Source: Drosophila miranda (taxonomy: Eukaryota; Arthropoda; Insecta; Diptera; Drosophilidae). From it: DNA of 64,000 nt. The translations under genes were made by a program, and so were the position numbers. The notes below the pieces were generated by a model, which worked only from the letters and a program-made list of their open reading frames with translations, made no database searches and was not told the DNA's origin. Within the stretch, counting starts at the first letter, position 1. Each line of letters starts with the position of its first letter. This document shows, piece by piece, positions 1-13,200 of this stretch. The stretch is from assembly GCF_003369915.1 (NCBI RefSeq), contig NC_046677.1, forward strand, positions 29,344,913-29,408,912. Reading direction: 5' to 3'.

Positions 1-3000
1 GGCCAGCATTTTTGACGTTGGTTATGATGAGCACAGGGAGATCGACTATCACCCTGGGAATGAGCAGCTGGTGCTGCTCAGCGCTGGCTATCTGGACGTG
101 ATCAAGCTGTTCGGTCATCATCGCAGCTTGATCAGTGAGTGTCTCTACCTCTATCCCGTACCCGATGTGCCCCAAGAGCTCCGCACCACCGTCCACACGG
201 ATTGGGATCTATATACACTGCTGCCCATTGCCAAGGAGCTGACTTTCACCAACATGGCCTTCATTACCTTTGAGTCCATCTACAATCTAAAGGAAGAGTA
301 CCTGCTGGATGTGGACTCCATGATGATTAGGATCAGCTTTCGCTCGAAGCTGCCCAACCAGGGCAACGAATTCCAGTTGATTCCACTGTGCGAGTTCTCG
401 AACTTGGAACAGGACTGCATAAGCAAGCAGTTCATACACCATGTCTTCGAGTACTTCCGCCAGACCATCCCGGGATACAAAACCACCGGCCTGAAGTCCA
501 CCATGGAGGTGGAGATGCACAAGCTTTTCTCGCAGCTCGCCCCCTCCGAAGGCCTGGAGGTAGAATTTTCTATGATTGACACTATCTTTGATGAGGCGAT
601 CATCTGCAATGGCTTTCATCGCTATATCCTCACCAAGGCGATGGCCGATGCTCTGTGCAATGCTATTGTATGCCAGCAGTATGACATGGCAGTGGAAGTT
701 TTCCAGTCGAGCTCCAGGAACTCCTACCATAAGGTGTTCCAGGGCATTCTGGATCCGGCCATAATGCTATATCCAGGAGGTAAGTACTTCAATTCTCAGC
801 TAAGTTCGAATTGGCTTAAAATTTGTTTCTTGTTTAGTGCAAACCATGCGCTTTGCCGTCGCGTTGGAATACGTGGGCAAGAGGAAGTCCCGAGCCAAGC
901 GGCAGACGATCGTGAGCATCCTGAGTCAGCGGAGTGGCAAGAACGAGACTATGCTGCCGACGTTTGCCATCATTAAGCTCTGCCTGCTGGCTCCGATCGG
1001 CGCGATCTACCAGGAGCTAAAGGTATTTCGCGAGAGCTTCATTAGCCAGAACCGCCTCCTATTTTGCGATCAGCCCTACAAAGAGTCACTTGTAGTGGAC
1101 TTGGCGGAGACCCAGCGAGAGTCCTATGCTCGTTTCGACATGTTCATGCGCGAAACCATCAGCTTTATTCTCAGTAAGAGCGTGAAGGCCATCGAGGATC
1201 GGAAACCACACTTTTGCTGCGACATCCACAACCTGACGAACATCTTGCTGAAGCTCTTGGGCAGCGTGTTCAATACGCGCACCCCCACCAAAACAAATGC
1301 GGAATTTAAGGTCAGTAGAGTAGTCGTTGTAGAGAGTGGTTGTAGTAGAGTGATTCAATTGGAACATATCTCCTTAGAACCTGTGCGCCGACGCCTATAA
1401 TGAGCTGGAGCCCCGAATCTATAGAATATTGAACAGAGTCGAGGATGCGGGCTTCGATAATTTCGTAGTTCATCCCCAAATTCAAATGGATGAAATTATC
1501 GATTATATCAATGCCATCAAACTGCTGTATGCTGTCAAGGATGATCGTATGGCTCAGTATGTGCTTGAGAAGGTTAGTTCTTCATTTATTACAGTGACCC
1601 GATTCTAATCACGTAGAGAGTGAGTGAATTGTATTTTTAGCATTTAACTGGTTTAAGACTCAGCCAAGAAAATGGTAAACAATTTAAGATACAGATTATA
1701 GCTCTGCATGAATCCGCAGTATTTATAAAATCTTTATAAAAAAGCTTAAGCCGAAATTTTCGAATCTGACTCAGTAAAAATGACGATAGCTGCTTTTTCA
1801 GTAAATTTTGGGCGAAAATTTTGATGAGACACTGATTCAAAATGACCGAACGAAACATATACCGAATCGAAAAATGGACAAATTAAGTGCACAAACAGTC
1901 GCGTCTGTTTGATATGAGATATGTAGACATATAAACAAATGTTCCTACATTCCTCAAACAATAACCTATACCTGTGTCTGTGCAACCACAATTTGTCACT
2001 CTTTTTTGTGAGAAAGAAAACGATCAAACGCTTCCTAAAATGCTTACAGTGATTCACGACATTTTGTCGCTAATTTGATTAGATTGAATGTTATGAATAA
2101 CTGACTGACATTAACTTCCCGGTAGTGTATCAGTTATGAATGAACTGAATCGGAAGTAAGTCATCGGTCATAGTTAGGGAATATATTTAGCTGATTATTT
2201 TTTAAGGGGAAGTCAAAAACCACTTACTCATCAGATTTGAACCTCCCTTAACTTACTTCCTTTTTCGTATAATTAATTTTTTCAGGCTTGCACCGAAAAG
2301 TCATATGATGATCGATTGAACTTTTTTATGGTTATCGTGCATATGGAACGGTGCGAATATGCCGATGCAAAGGCGTATTTTAACTCGCAGGAATATCGTG
2401 TGCCGGAAACCTATGAATACTTTGCGTAAGTTATCGTACACAGTCCTTATCACACATGACTGATATCACGTACCATTCACAGAGACTGGATTAAGCTGTA
2501 CCTAAAATACCTAGATACGCGGGACGATCCGGAAACAGCTGCGAATAGTACGGAGTGCCTGTTACGTAGTCTTTTTGAGTTCACGAAGGCAAATGCACTA
2601 ATGCATGAAGGCTGGATCCTGCTATTCTGCTACTATTCGAAGTTCAAATATGAGCCCGGATGTGCCTATGCCCGTTGGCAAGGCAATTTTGCCACTATGC
2701 AAATGAAGCAAGGCCGTCATGGTGCTTCCACATCTCCGTACAGTTTGTGGGGCATATTTCTGACTATCCTTCCGGAATTCTCAACGATTCGCGGCACTGT
2801 ATTCTTTGATGTTTTCAAAACATTCGTGCGCTTGGGCCTCTACGAGTTCGCCCAAGTGGTGTTCAGCGTTGTGGGAGATCAGTGCTCCGAAGCGAATCGA
2901 TATATGATCAACACTCAGCTGAAGATTCTACTCAATCGATTGGAAGATAATTTTGTGGTGCGGACCTTTAAATTCGGCAAAGATGATAGAGCGGTGGGTT

Positions 3001-3659
3001 TCTCTACTCTCTTCCTATTTGATGTTATTTTCTGATATCCTGCTTTGTGCTTTTCAGGCCGCAATGAATGCCCAACTCAATGGGAATGTGGAGTACTATC
3101 GAGGCAATATGGCGAAGGCGGCCATCTTCTATGGTGCCACTTTGGAGCTTCCCGTACTCGACGAGAATGAGCGGGATTATTTCGTTGTTAGCAAAATGCG
3201 TTTGGGTTACATTGCCTACGAGAATGGGGACTACTACAAGGTCATTCAGGCCCTAAGCTATCCGTACATCGGCAAGCTGATTCCCATGGTCTCGAGCTAT
3301 CTTATGGGCAAGGCCTTCTACAAGCTGGACAACCTCGATATGGCTTTGCAGTGCTTTGCCAATTGCACCCGATCACAGAATCATGTGCCCATCATTTGGG
3401 GTTTTCTTGCTCTGATTAATCTCCGCTTGGGGGAAAACTACAAGGCCTTGGAGTGCTGGAAGTATGCCAAGATTGTAGGTGCCTATCCCAATATCCTTTC
3501 AAACCTTCCATTCACTTCATCTGTATTCTCCTGCAGGATCCCCTTTTGGAAATCGAGGATGAGATGATCTTTGAGGAGCTGGCAGCCATCGACTGTGACA
3601 CCGTTGATATGTACATCGATGTGCCGGGCTTCCAAACCGATGTATCATTTTTTGAGTAA
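1..3659 (+). CDS. CFAP70-like TPR protein, 3' part (5' end outside window)
   Basis: Seven exons join in phase: 2-779, 838-1310, 1378-1572, 2286-2425, 2483-2993, 3058-3474 and 3537-3659. They give about 878 residues with no start in the window, since the frame is open to base 2. The C-terminal third reads as degenerate TPR helices, with patterns such as KMRLGYIAYENGDYYK, SYLMGKAFYKLDNLDMALQC and IWGFLALINLRLGENYKALECW, followed by an acidic tail. That layout, an N-terminal region plus C-terminal TPRs, fits CFAP70/TTC18, an outer-dynein-arm-associated protein of motile cilia. In flies such genes usually act in sperm tails or chordotonal neurons. The domain reading is direct. The family name comes from remembered sequence patterns and could be wrong in favour of another ciliary TPR protein. 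Splice sites are all GT-AG. Confidence 0.6.
1573..2285 (+). other. intron of the CFAP70-like gene
   Basis: This 713-base AT-rich intron runs from a GTTAGT donor after codon LEK to a TTTTTTCAG acceptor. Both flanking exons are in phase 0. I see no coding or RNA gene inside it, and the minus-strand frames at 1637-2057 have no protein-like composition. Confidence 0.75.
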
Positions 3660-4109
3660 TTTCCTGACCTGGTTACATGAGCGATTTTGTATATATTTTA
3701 TTTTAGTGGAATGAGAACCCATAAATCTACAATTTTCTGCTCTGCTGCTTTTCATAATAGCTTCATCTGCTGCTAGCTTGGCACCGGTTCTGATTAAAGT
3801 GGAACTGTGGGGTTGGGGCTGGTGCTGGCGCTGGTTCTGGTGCTGCTGCTGGGTCTAAGGCTGTGTATGTTTTCCCCACTTGTTACGTGCCCCTCACTTG
3901 TAGTTGTTTAGCAGCCGTGCCGTGGCTTGTTGACACAAGGTAATGAGAGACAGGACAACCGCAATTGCTTACATAAGACAGACACAGTGAAGCACAGGCA
4001 CACATACAATACAGACTGGCGATGGGACGGGACTCACATCATTGCAGACAGTTGCATTCGCTGGCTTTTTATAGCCGACTTTCGAGGATGCCACAGTCTG
4101 CATCCAAGC
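3660..4109 (+). promoter_or_regulatory. short intergenic region and presumed R7BP-like promoter/5'UTR
   Basis: The interval holds the 3' UTR of the upstream gene and a run of CTGGTGCTGG-type low-complexity sequence at 3815-3855. A TATA-like TTTTTATAG sits near 4066, about 45 bases before the chosen ATG at 4110. Transcription start sites cannot be fixed from sequence alone. Confidence 0.35.
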
Positions 4110-5116
4110 ATGGCCCAAGTCGGAGGTGTTAACGGAGGTGTCTTCGCGGCGGCAGCCCTAAAGGACATCGGAGAGAAGCCAGCGGCAAGTGTGGCCAGCA
4201 GCACTGCCCTGGCCATCAGAAACTCCACGATTATAGCCCATCGACTGTCCATCTATCTGCCGCAGCTGTTGCTTCCCTCGCGAGACCCACAAAAGGTATG
4301 AGTCTCTGTCTCATCCCAAATTAAACGAGTAGTTTATGTATGGTTTCTTTTCTCAGCTCATAACCGAAATAAACTGCAGTGTGGCCCAGTTTCGGGAGAT
4401 GCTCATCTTCATTGGACAGGCGCGGGACTCGCCGGAGTTGCGCGAGAAGATCCGGAAGCTGAGGCGCAGCTGCTTGGACGCCTGCAAGCACACGGCACAC
4501 CTGATCACCCCGCAGCCGCGCCACTGTCTGGGCAGTCCCAGCGAGAGAATGCACCTGACGTTGCTCTACCATCTGAGCCAGCTGTTCCATCACGAGCTGA
4601 TCAAGAGCTATCGTCTGATTCAGCTGGTGCCCCTCGATATGACCGAGTATTATGGTGGGCGAGATGTTCTTCTAAGGAGCCATTCACTGATTCACTGATT
4701 GTATCCCCCATACAGCTCCTTCGCGCACTGCTCCCTCTAATCTGGGGAATGTCATCAGTCAGATCTTGTTGTGCAAGCAAATCAATCCCGACTTCCAGCA
4801 GGAGGAGCTTTGCAGCATCGCCAAGGATTCCCAAGAGCTGAGCGAGTTGTTGGATGAGCTTAAAGCCCATATGCCCTTGCCAGAGGCAACTCCCACTCTC
4901 GATGTGGAATTGGATCAGACAAAGAAATGTAAGTACTTCCAAGAGGATTATCAATCCTAATCTTAATCCTAATCCTTTCTTACGAGTACAGCCGGCACTG
5001 GTTTTGTGTCCCTCAAAACACCCGTTTGGTATGCTCGCCAGCGTAGACGCAGCTGTAGGAGCCGTAGTCGCAGTCTCTGCTGTTGTCTGACCTCATCGCA
5101 TGGCAAAACTTATTAG
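4110..5116 (+). CDS. R7BP-like RGS7-family binding protein
   Basis: Four exons (4110-4295, 4357-4654, 4716-4928, 4992-5116) join in phase into 273 residues. R7BP of vertebrates is similar in size, about 257. After a short Ala-rich N-terminus the core reads as the syntaxin-like helical region of R7BP: the ITEINCSVAQFREMLIFIG stretch, then ELREKIRKLRRSCLDACKH. The tail is diagnostic, with alternating Arg/Ser and Cys (RQRRRSCRSRSRSLCCCL). This matches the polybasic, palmitoylated C-terminus that moves R7BP and its RGS7-Gbeta5 partners between plasma membrane and nucleus. The role, membrane anchoring of RGS7-type GTPase accelerators in neurons, is family knowledge. The start at 4110 is the Met that gives an R7BP-like length. 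An upstream in-frame extension exists but looks like UTR. Confidence 0.75.
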
Positions 5117-7280
5117 ACGAAAGAATGATATCTATAGATATTAGATAGGAAGTGCGAAACATCCCCAAGTTATTTCCCAAGATAAGATGCAAGTTGATAG
5201 AAGCCCAACCTTCCTGGAAACCCCAAAAAATTATGAATACAAAGAGTCATTCCATCGAATGGTACGTAAAGGAAAAGAACCACATATAATCATTGATTAA
5301 TTATCAGCTAGCGAAATGTAAGCTAAGAGTGTAATTGCCTCGATGATAACTGTGGCAGCAACTCTTCGGGGAATGATAAAACTGGATTCCCAGAAACGAT
5401 AATAACAATAAAGCCAATGTGGGACATGGCATCAAAGAGCCTCAAGGCTATACGATTTTGAGTGTGTAAAGCCGATTAAAGCCAAACCAGAAATACTTAC
5501 AAATCGGTGGAGGCAGAGTGGTGTTTCTCAATTTCGATTTCGAATGAAATCTGAAAGCTCTTCGCCTTAAATGATGCACAAAGGGCGATAAATTCCCAGA
5601 AATCAGGCTAAATCCCCACCCTTTATAACGGGGGCTATCATACCATAATTTTGCGGGAAGCCGCAGAGCGTTAAGTTTATTTGCTGTGGGACTTAGCGAC
5701 ATGCCAGCGTTCCAGGTGACAACACTGTAGGCGGCTGTAGGCCCACCAGGTGGTGCCTGAGCCATAAAAATTGATTAGATTCCGGCTTACATCTCACTCT
5801 CGAGACGACGACGACATCACGCCCTGTCATTGGACAATGGCAACTGTGTTAAGCATCGCATGATTCTCGAGCAGATGATAATAGATAGTCGGCCAGAGAG
5901 AGAGAGAGCGAGACGAGACCCGACAACAGTGGATCTGGATCCCGCATACCACATCCGAAAGAGTGAGCACATTTGTTGGTTGATTTTTCGCATAGTTTAA
6001 GTATTTTAATTTTAAAAATATGCCTTTGTCTTTTACAAAACATATCTCTACATTAAAAATATATAAATATATTCATATGTATGTACGCATATATTTTATG
6101 CAGATTTACATATATAGTGGTATATATAATAGGTATTGTATATATTTAGGTGTAAACTTCTAGATGTCATATGGATTTTCACAGAAAATCTTCAACTTTT
6201 TGAGTAATGCTTTTTAGTTGTTTCCTTGTGCGTTTTGTCCTGCTTTCCTATCCTGTTATTCTATTCATTTATTGCGATTTCGCTTTTCCCCTTTGAACAG
6301 AGAGATAGAGAGAGACAGAGACTATATGTCGTACAATCCTTTAGTTACTTTGTTGAGCATTATGCATTATGGAAGATAAGATTCATTTCTTTCTTTAGTT
6401 TCGGAATGCACCATCAATATTTTGTTTGGGTTTTGCTTTGATCTGATTTGTGCCTCGAACCACAAAGCAACAACTATAACGAAACTAATTGTTAACAACA
6501 ACAACGATCTCTAGACAGTTACAAAAAGGGTCTGGTCTGGTCTGTTCTGTTCTATTCTATTCTGTTCTATGTCGGTCTGTTCTGTATCGGTCTGTGTGTA
6601 AGTATACAAAAATTATTATCGTATCGCTATCGACATAGATTGTAGATAGATATAGATATAGGTATTGGTATAGCTATAGCTATCGTTAGACATTTTTGCT
6701 ACATCATATTAAATTCACTATTTGTTCACGATTCTTTCTGGCCGCCTAATATCACCGTTATCACTGCATTGCCAAAAAACTTGGCTTAAGTCTACGCAGA
6801 AAGAAGTCTTTTCCTGGATAGAATTGCCTGGTGTCATGTGTGCAAACAAAAGTGGTGCCATTAAAAGCGTTAAACAAAAGAACTAACTTCGCTAATCATT
6901 TGCACAGTCACACAGCCAGCAACAGCAAACGAAACGCAACCGAACGAAACAAAAAAATAATAATCATAGAATATAAATGAAATGAAAGAGAATTCTCAAC
7001 GCGACACAACAATAAAAACTAAGAACTAAAAAGCTTAGCAATTAAGCCCTAAATTACGGGTGAGAGACTGTGTGGTGTGTGTGTCTGTTTGTTTTGTGGT
7101 TGTGTGTGTTTTTGTGTGTGTGGAGGTGGATCCACGGCACCAACTATGGGATTGGAGCCACGGGGCTGCCTTCAGCTAACTGCTATCTGGATGAATGAGT
7201 GTGTACGGGTGCGGCTTATATGGAGACGGTGCTGCAGTCTGGCTGTTGTTGGAGGAACTCTGGTGGCGGGGGGGCCAGCT
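5117..7280. other. convergent 3' region of the R7BP-like gene and pino
   Basis: This 2.2-kb non-coding stretch lies between two converging genes. A plus-strand AATAAA at 5407-5412 probably ends the R7BP-like mRNA. A minus-strand AATAAA (TTTATT at 6268-6273) is a candidate end for pino, which would give it a roughly 1-kb 3' UTR. The rest is AT-rich, with a (TG)n tract near 7070-7125, TCTGT-type repeats at 6530-6600 and TATAGATA runs at 6640-6685. The open frame at 5448-5765 has no recognisable domain. Confidence 0.5.
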
Positions 7281-10200
7281 CTAGGTGCGGGCGCTTTTGC
7301 TCGCCGATGAGGTGGACAGTTGTTCCAGACGGGAGCACAGCTCCTGGGCCAGACGCAGTTGATTTGCCGCAGCGGCAGCACACGAAGTGCTGGGTCCAGC
7401 ACCTCCTGGCAGCTGGACTCCGGACACTGCCTCCGGGTAGCTGATGCACACGCCCACCCAGCGCGCTTGACTGCAGGCATGGGACTGTTAACGAGAGAAA
7501 AAATCTGTTAGCTCGCTGTTCATATATTTTTTCCAAGGATTTCTATGGTACTCACCATGGCAAAGTCTCGCTTCCACTGTACACCGCACTGGCCGTCGCA
7601 CAGGGGGCAGGGACGCTCCAGGCTGTAGCCACCGCACTCGCTGCAGTCCAATGAGACATGATCATCTGTCCAGGAGACGCCGCAGGTGAAGCAGGAGCCC
7701 ATATGCTGGCGCAACTCCTCAATGGTCATCACGTTGTCCATGCTGATCTCCAGGGGACTTCCCACTAGATCTGGCAACGACGCGGACAGACCGAGATTGT
7801 GATGCCTAAAAGAGACACAGATACAAAAGGGGGGAATTCGTGATTAGCTCAGAGTCAAAACAAAAATTAGATGACAAATCGTGGAAAGCAGGCAGCCGTG
7901 ACCTTGCTTGTTGGGTCGGCGGTAGGAGTGGGAGGCACTGGCGTGCCGCTGTCGCTGGCGTGATTATGATAATGAGAAGCGTGGTGGAACTGAGAGAGAC
8001 ACGCGGAGAGATTGCGGATGATTGAACCAAATGGCAAACTGTACCCAACAACAGCGACAACGGTCGACGACGACGACGGACGCCGGCGAGACTTTCGCTC
8101 GATCATGTGAGCGGCACGGCGGCGACTTGCTTTTGCTTTTGTTTTCGGGGAAGAGGAGGAGCGACCAGGCCCCGAAAAGATAATGACACTAATACAGACG
8201 AACCTCGCGAACCTCTCTCGTAAGGTGCGACTGCGACTGCTACTGCCCTCTTTCATTAATGGGCCAAAGTCGGGGCCATATAAATATACATATATATATA
8301 TATATATTGCAGGTGGTGTTTCAATAGTATTGCTATTATTGTTGTTGTAGTTGTACTCTGCACCCTAACCGGGGTCTGGGCATGATAAGATTGCAAAAAT
8401 CATGAATGAGTAGCCAGCCCAACCTTTCATTAGCCTTCTCCGAATGCTACCGCTTCTGGCCTCTTGTCAGGGCCCAGCCCCAGCCCTGACATTGTTTACA
8501 ATGAATTTGGCTAAAATACGAATGAATAAATGCGGTGAAACGGAAACGATTCCAGCGATTTCAAGTGAATCATTGGATCTACTATGAGTATATGAATGTT
8601 TTGATGATGATCGTGTGTTTGTGTCTATATTTTTGTATACTTACGATAGGGGACTGCAGATGTCGGCGATCTGGGGACCATGAACACTGGCAATAGACAT
8701 GTTGGATGCTGCTGTTGGCACTGCAATGGGAAGAAGGGAGAGCAAAATTAAAACACGATTCGATTCAAAGTTCATCAATTGTAACAAGGTGAGATCGAGT
8801 GGGGGTCATTCTGCAGGTAAATACCCCCGAACACAGCACACACCCGAAGGTAAACGGGCTTTTCGTGCAGGTGCGTGCGTGTGTTCGGTGTTCGGTGTCT
8901 TGTCTGCCTCACCGACGAATACTTGAAATGTCAGAGGCATTTGCAATGACAGTTTCGAATCGAGCACAACTGTACCCAGCAGCCAGCAAACAGCAGCCAG
9001 TACCTCTGTGACTTCTTGGAAACATTCAAATATATTGTATATAGGTATATCATATACGAATCGAACGACATTCTTGGCTTAAAAATTAACAACTATTGAG
9101 AAATAGGAGTGGAGGGAGGGCAGCGGGGGGAGGGTACGAGTGTGCATGGAGAAGGGGTAAATAACCGCTAAAATCCGGTTGAAAGCACCATAAACAGCCA
9201 GCGGAGGCCGTGTGTGTAGCTGCTCTACAGATCTCTACAGCGTCTCGTATGCGTCATCCTCTCCTATAGTTTTAATTGCTTCGGATGGGGGCGCCGAACA
9301 ATTAAACAACATTAATGTGCGAATTATATGGAATTGGCATTACTGTCCGACCGATAATTACACGATCTCTTGTGGGGTGGGATGGTATGGGAACATTATA
9401 CTATACAGAACAAACTTGTCTACATTGTTTTGGCACGATTTTGGCAAAGTTGCAAAAACATCCATACTATACGTATGTGTGTATGTATGTATCTGGGAGC
9501 GAATCCTCCTCAGGCACATGACTGCTGATCTGCGTCTGGCCTGGCAGCATCATAAATTTATTTTGCGTTGTTATGCGGCGACCATGCCATCCACAGCACA
9601 GCACAGCCGTTCTATATATAACTTTGGATCGTATGAGAAAGTATAATCAAGAGGCGATTGGGGGCTAAAATTAAAACCCAACCAACATGCAGCTTGTGCA
9701 ACAGAGAAAGAGGCGGAAGAAGGAGAGGCCGAGTTGAGACGAGACCCTGTGCTGTGCTGCGCCTATGCTCTGGTGCAAGTGCACCTGGTTCAAGTCCTCG
9801 CTAATTGCAATTTCGCCTGGGTTTGCGTGCCTGCTAGAGCTGCGGCGACAGAAACGTCGCAAAAAAACGAAAATTGCTGTAATTTATCCGAAGCGAACGA
9901 ATGCGGCAGCCATGTATCTGGCTCCGACTCTCGGCCCCTGCCTCTTGCCACAGCACAACTAGTTGCATTTAATTTGATTTTATTTATTTATAGAAGGGCA
10001 CTCACACAGCCGCACACAAAAATACAGGCAGACAGACGGACAGACAGACAGACACATATGTATGTAGATACAGATCCAAACGAGAGATGAATGTACGGAG
10101 GAAGCGGACGGGTGGGGGGGTCTGGGCTCTGGTCTGTTCGTTGTTGTTGTTGTTGATTTATTTTGGGCACGGAAATACTTACATTTGTTGTATTTTTACA

Positions 10201-13200
10201 GAATTGTTGAACGCTGTTCTGTTTTTTATTTATTCTGCGTTATTAATAAATCCAAATTGGGATTTTGGTTGCAGTTGTTGTAGTGTTTTTTTTTTGTAAT
10301 TATAATTGTTGCTGCGGTTGTTGTTGTTTTGGCCTTGCGTAAGCCACAACAAATCAAATTATCTTTTGTAATTGCTTGTAAATGAACAGTAACCGTTTTG
10401 GCTATTGTAGTGTTTTTGTTTTGTTTTCTTTAGTAACTTTTCACACGCGATGGAGACAGTTAGCTCGTGTAAATGTATTGCTCAGTGTTCATCGGGTTGA
10501 TATCCAAATAATAACGATTGTTTTGATACAGCGCACTTTTATAGTTGGGCTTCCGTTGAGACAAACGGAATTGATTTTTTCTGGAAAGCCAAAGACCAAG
10601 TGGCATGCACGACCGAAGCGAATGGATGGAATCGAATGAACGCGCTGGCCACAGTTCGCCTCGTTTTTATAGCCGGGCTCTGAGAGAGTACGTAAACGAA
10701 GAGCAGAGCAAACAGCAGTGGGAGAGAGAGACAGCGAGAGAGCCAGCACGCAAAAGTGATATTGCGGATGACAAAGCAAAGCTAACGAACTGAACTTGCC
10801 AAGCTCTCGCATACAGTGACACCACACACGTACACACACACACACATACACCCCACACCCCACACCCCACACCCAACAGAGTCGTAATGAACGTTACGAG
10901 AGGGGGGGGGGGGGGGTTAAATCAAAGCAAAATTCCAAAAACCAAAGTCAGATGCTGACCAAATTAGCGGTAGTTGGCAACAGCGGAGAACGGAGAGCGA
11001 GTGTGGCTGTGTGTGTGTGAGAGGCGATAACAAAGCGAAACAGAGAGGGATAGAGAGAGAGAGATAGAGAGCAGAGTCAAACGGCAAGGGGGAATACACT
11101 TACAGCCTTACATCTCTGATGCATTCACACCCTCCTCCTATCTCCTATCTGCACTTCCACCGCATTATCACCGATACTCTTACGTACAGATACGGACACT
11201 GCGGCAATACGTATACGACGCATTGACCGGACGGACACTAGTACATTGACTAAATGTAATCGTCGCGGGGTTCTTGACGTAAAAGACAGCGGAACGACAA
11301 CAGATAGACAGAACCAGCTTGGCAACCGTCAGCACCCTCGTCGACCCGTCAACGGACGCATTTCATTTGAATAACAAATCATTTATTCTTTGACAGGTAG
11401 AGCGCCGGACAAGGACAGGGACCACGGCACATACACCACGGACAGGGACGTGCTGCAGGTGGCTGAAAGAAGGCTGAATAGAAAAGTACCCGGGCACCCC
11501 GGGTCCGGTTCAAATACAGGTAAACCACCATCTCGATTCGCTGGAAATCGCGAGAGAGTATGTCTCTCTCCATAAACCATAAACATGTACAAATGTTTTT
11601 ACGCCAATGCTTCGCTTATCAATCGCCCTAATCTTATCAGCGGGCTCCGGGGCGGGAGTGGCCCTCTCAGCGCGTGGCGTGGCAGACTTCCCCAGCGCTC
11701 CCGCCTTCGGGTTTCAAAGTATAACGGTCCAACTCATTATATACGATACAGGGCGAGTCCCCGGCAGAATGGAAATTTTTCGCTAACGTTGGCATGCTAA
11801 TAGGGGGAAAAATTCGCATTTTTTTTGTTGCTCCAAGTGCCAAGTGCAGCTCAAGACCCCCGCTACAGAGTCGCGCGTCGCGTCGCATTGACGAAGCTCA
11901 AATTTCGCCAGACAAACGAAAAGGGAGCAGCACCCAAAGCCGAAGAGAACTCCGAGCCCTGAACCAAGCCCAAGCCAGAAGCAAAGCGATCCCCAAGCGA
12001 CCCTCGCCAAATTAATGCAATTTCAGCGGCGGCAATTCGTGACGACGAAACCACGACGGACGGGCAACCATAAACTAACATATACTACGTATCCACGTAT
12101 CCAACTCGCATATTGTACAATCACACAGCATATATTATAAACAATTAATGTTTATTTAGAAAGCAAGAACGAGCGGCGACATCCCCTTGACCGTCATATG
12201 CCCATGCCCCCCGCCGGCGGCGTCTTGAAAGCCGTTCCATGAGGAGGCCCTCGATTCGGGGCAAACTTTTTGCGGCTGACATTCAACTTTGCAATCCGCG
12301 GCGCAGTTTCATGCGGGGGCGCTGGGGTGCAGGGCGGACGAGGAGTCGGAGATGGAAATGGAATCGAGGGACCATTGTCATTTGAGAAGGTCGCACGGCA
12401 ATTGCTTTGGGACACTCTCACCTCAGCCTTAATTGCGTCAGAAAACGTGGAGGATATTAGTCCGAAAATAACAATATTTAAACAGTATTTTGCCAACCGT
12501 TTGAAAAACTTATTAAGAGCCCCAGCCCCAGCCCCACGTCGATCGCAGCACGCAGAGCACGCAGCTCGTGTGTGTATTTTTATACTCTTCCTGAAGACAG
12601 ACCAGAAAGAAAGACAGAAAGAGAGAGATCTCCCGCTCCATTGGCTTTATATGTTATGTCTTCCTGCTAAATATATGTATCCCCATCCACCGTTGTACTG
12701 TACAATGCATTTTTCAAACCGGATGATCTACGAATCTACTAAAAACTGCTGTCGAAAATGTTATATTTCGTATCTTATCGCATTATTTATAAGTCTGCCA
12801 TAGAGCTATCAATTTTCAAAGAGATTGGATATCGTAAATATCATTTTATTGCGCACAATTCTTTAAATATTTATTATTCGGAAACTTTCAAACAGATAAT
12901 GTTTATTTAGGATCGGGTTTCTATATTTTCACATCTAAATATTCCTACAAATAATAGGCTATGCAAAAATATATTTTCTAGTTTATTTCCAAACACTCAA
13001 GACTGGGTTTTTTTTTATATATTGTTGAACTTGACATTTTAAGGTGTAGGTTTTCTGTGGAACAGCGGGGAAACCAATGAAAACATATAGGATATGCATT
13101 ACTAAATGAAATAAATATAACATTTATTACAACTGTGAAGGACCTTTCCTTAAATATTGTTCCAAATGAACCATCGTACCTATTTCCAAGACTATTTTAA

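Noticed and set aside
10489-10876. Minus-strand 127-codon frame with VCVCV repeats
   Set aside because: Translation of an AC microsatellite.
12194-12803. Opposing 100- and 177-codon frames in the pino intron
   Set aside because: Simple-sequence composition, no domain, no splice partners and no promoter motif.
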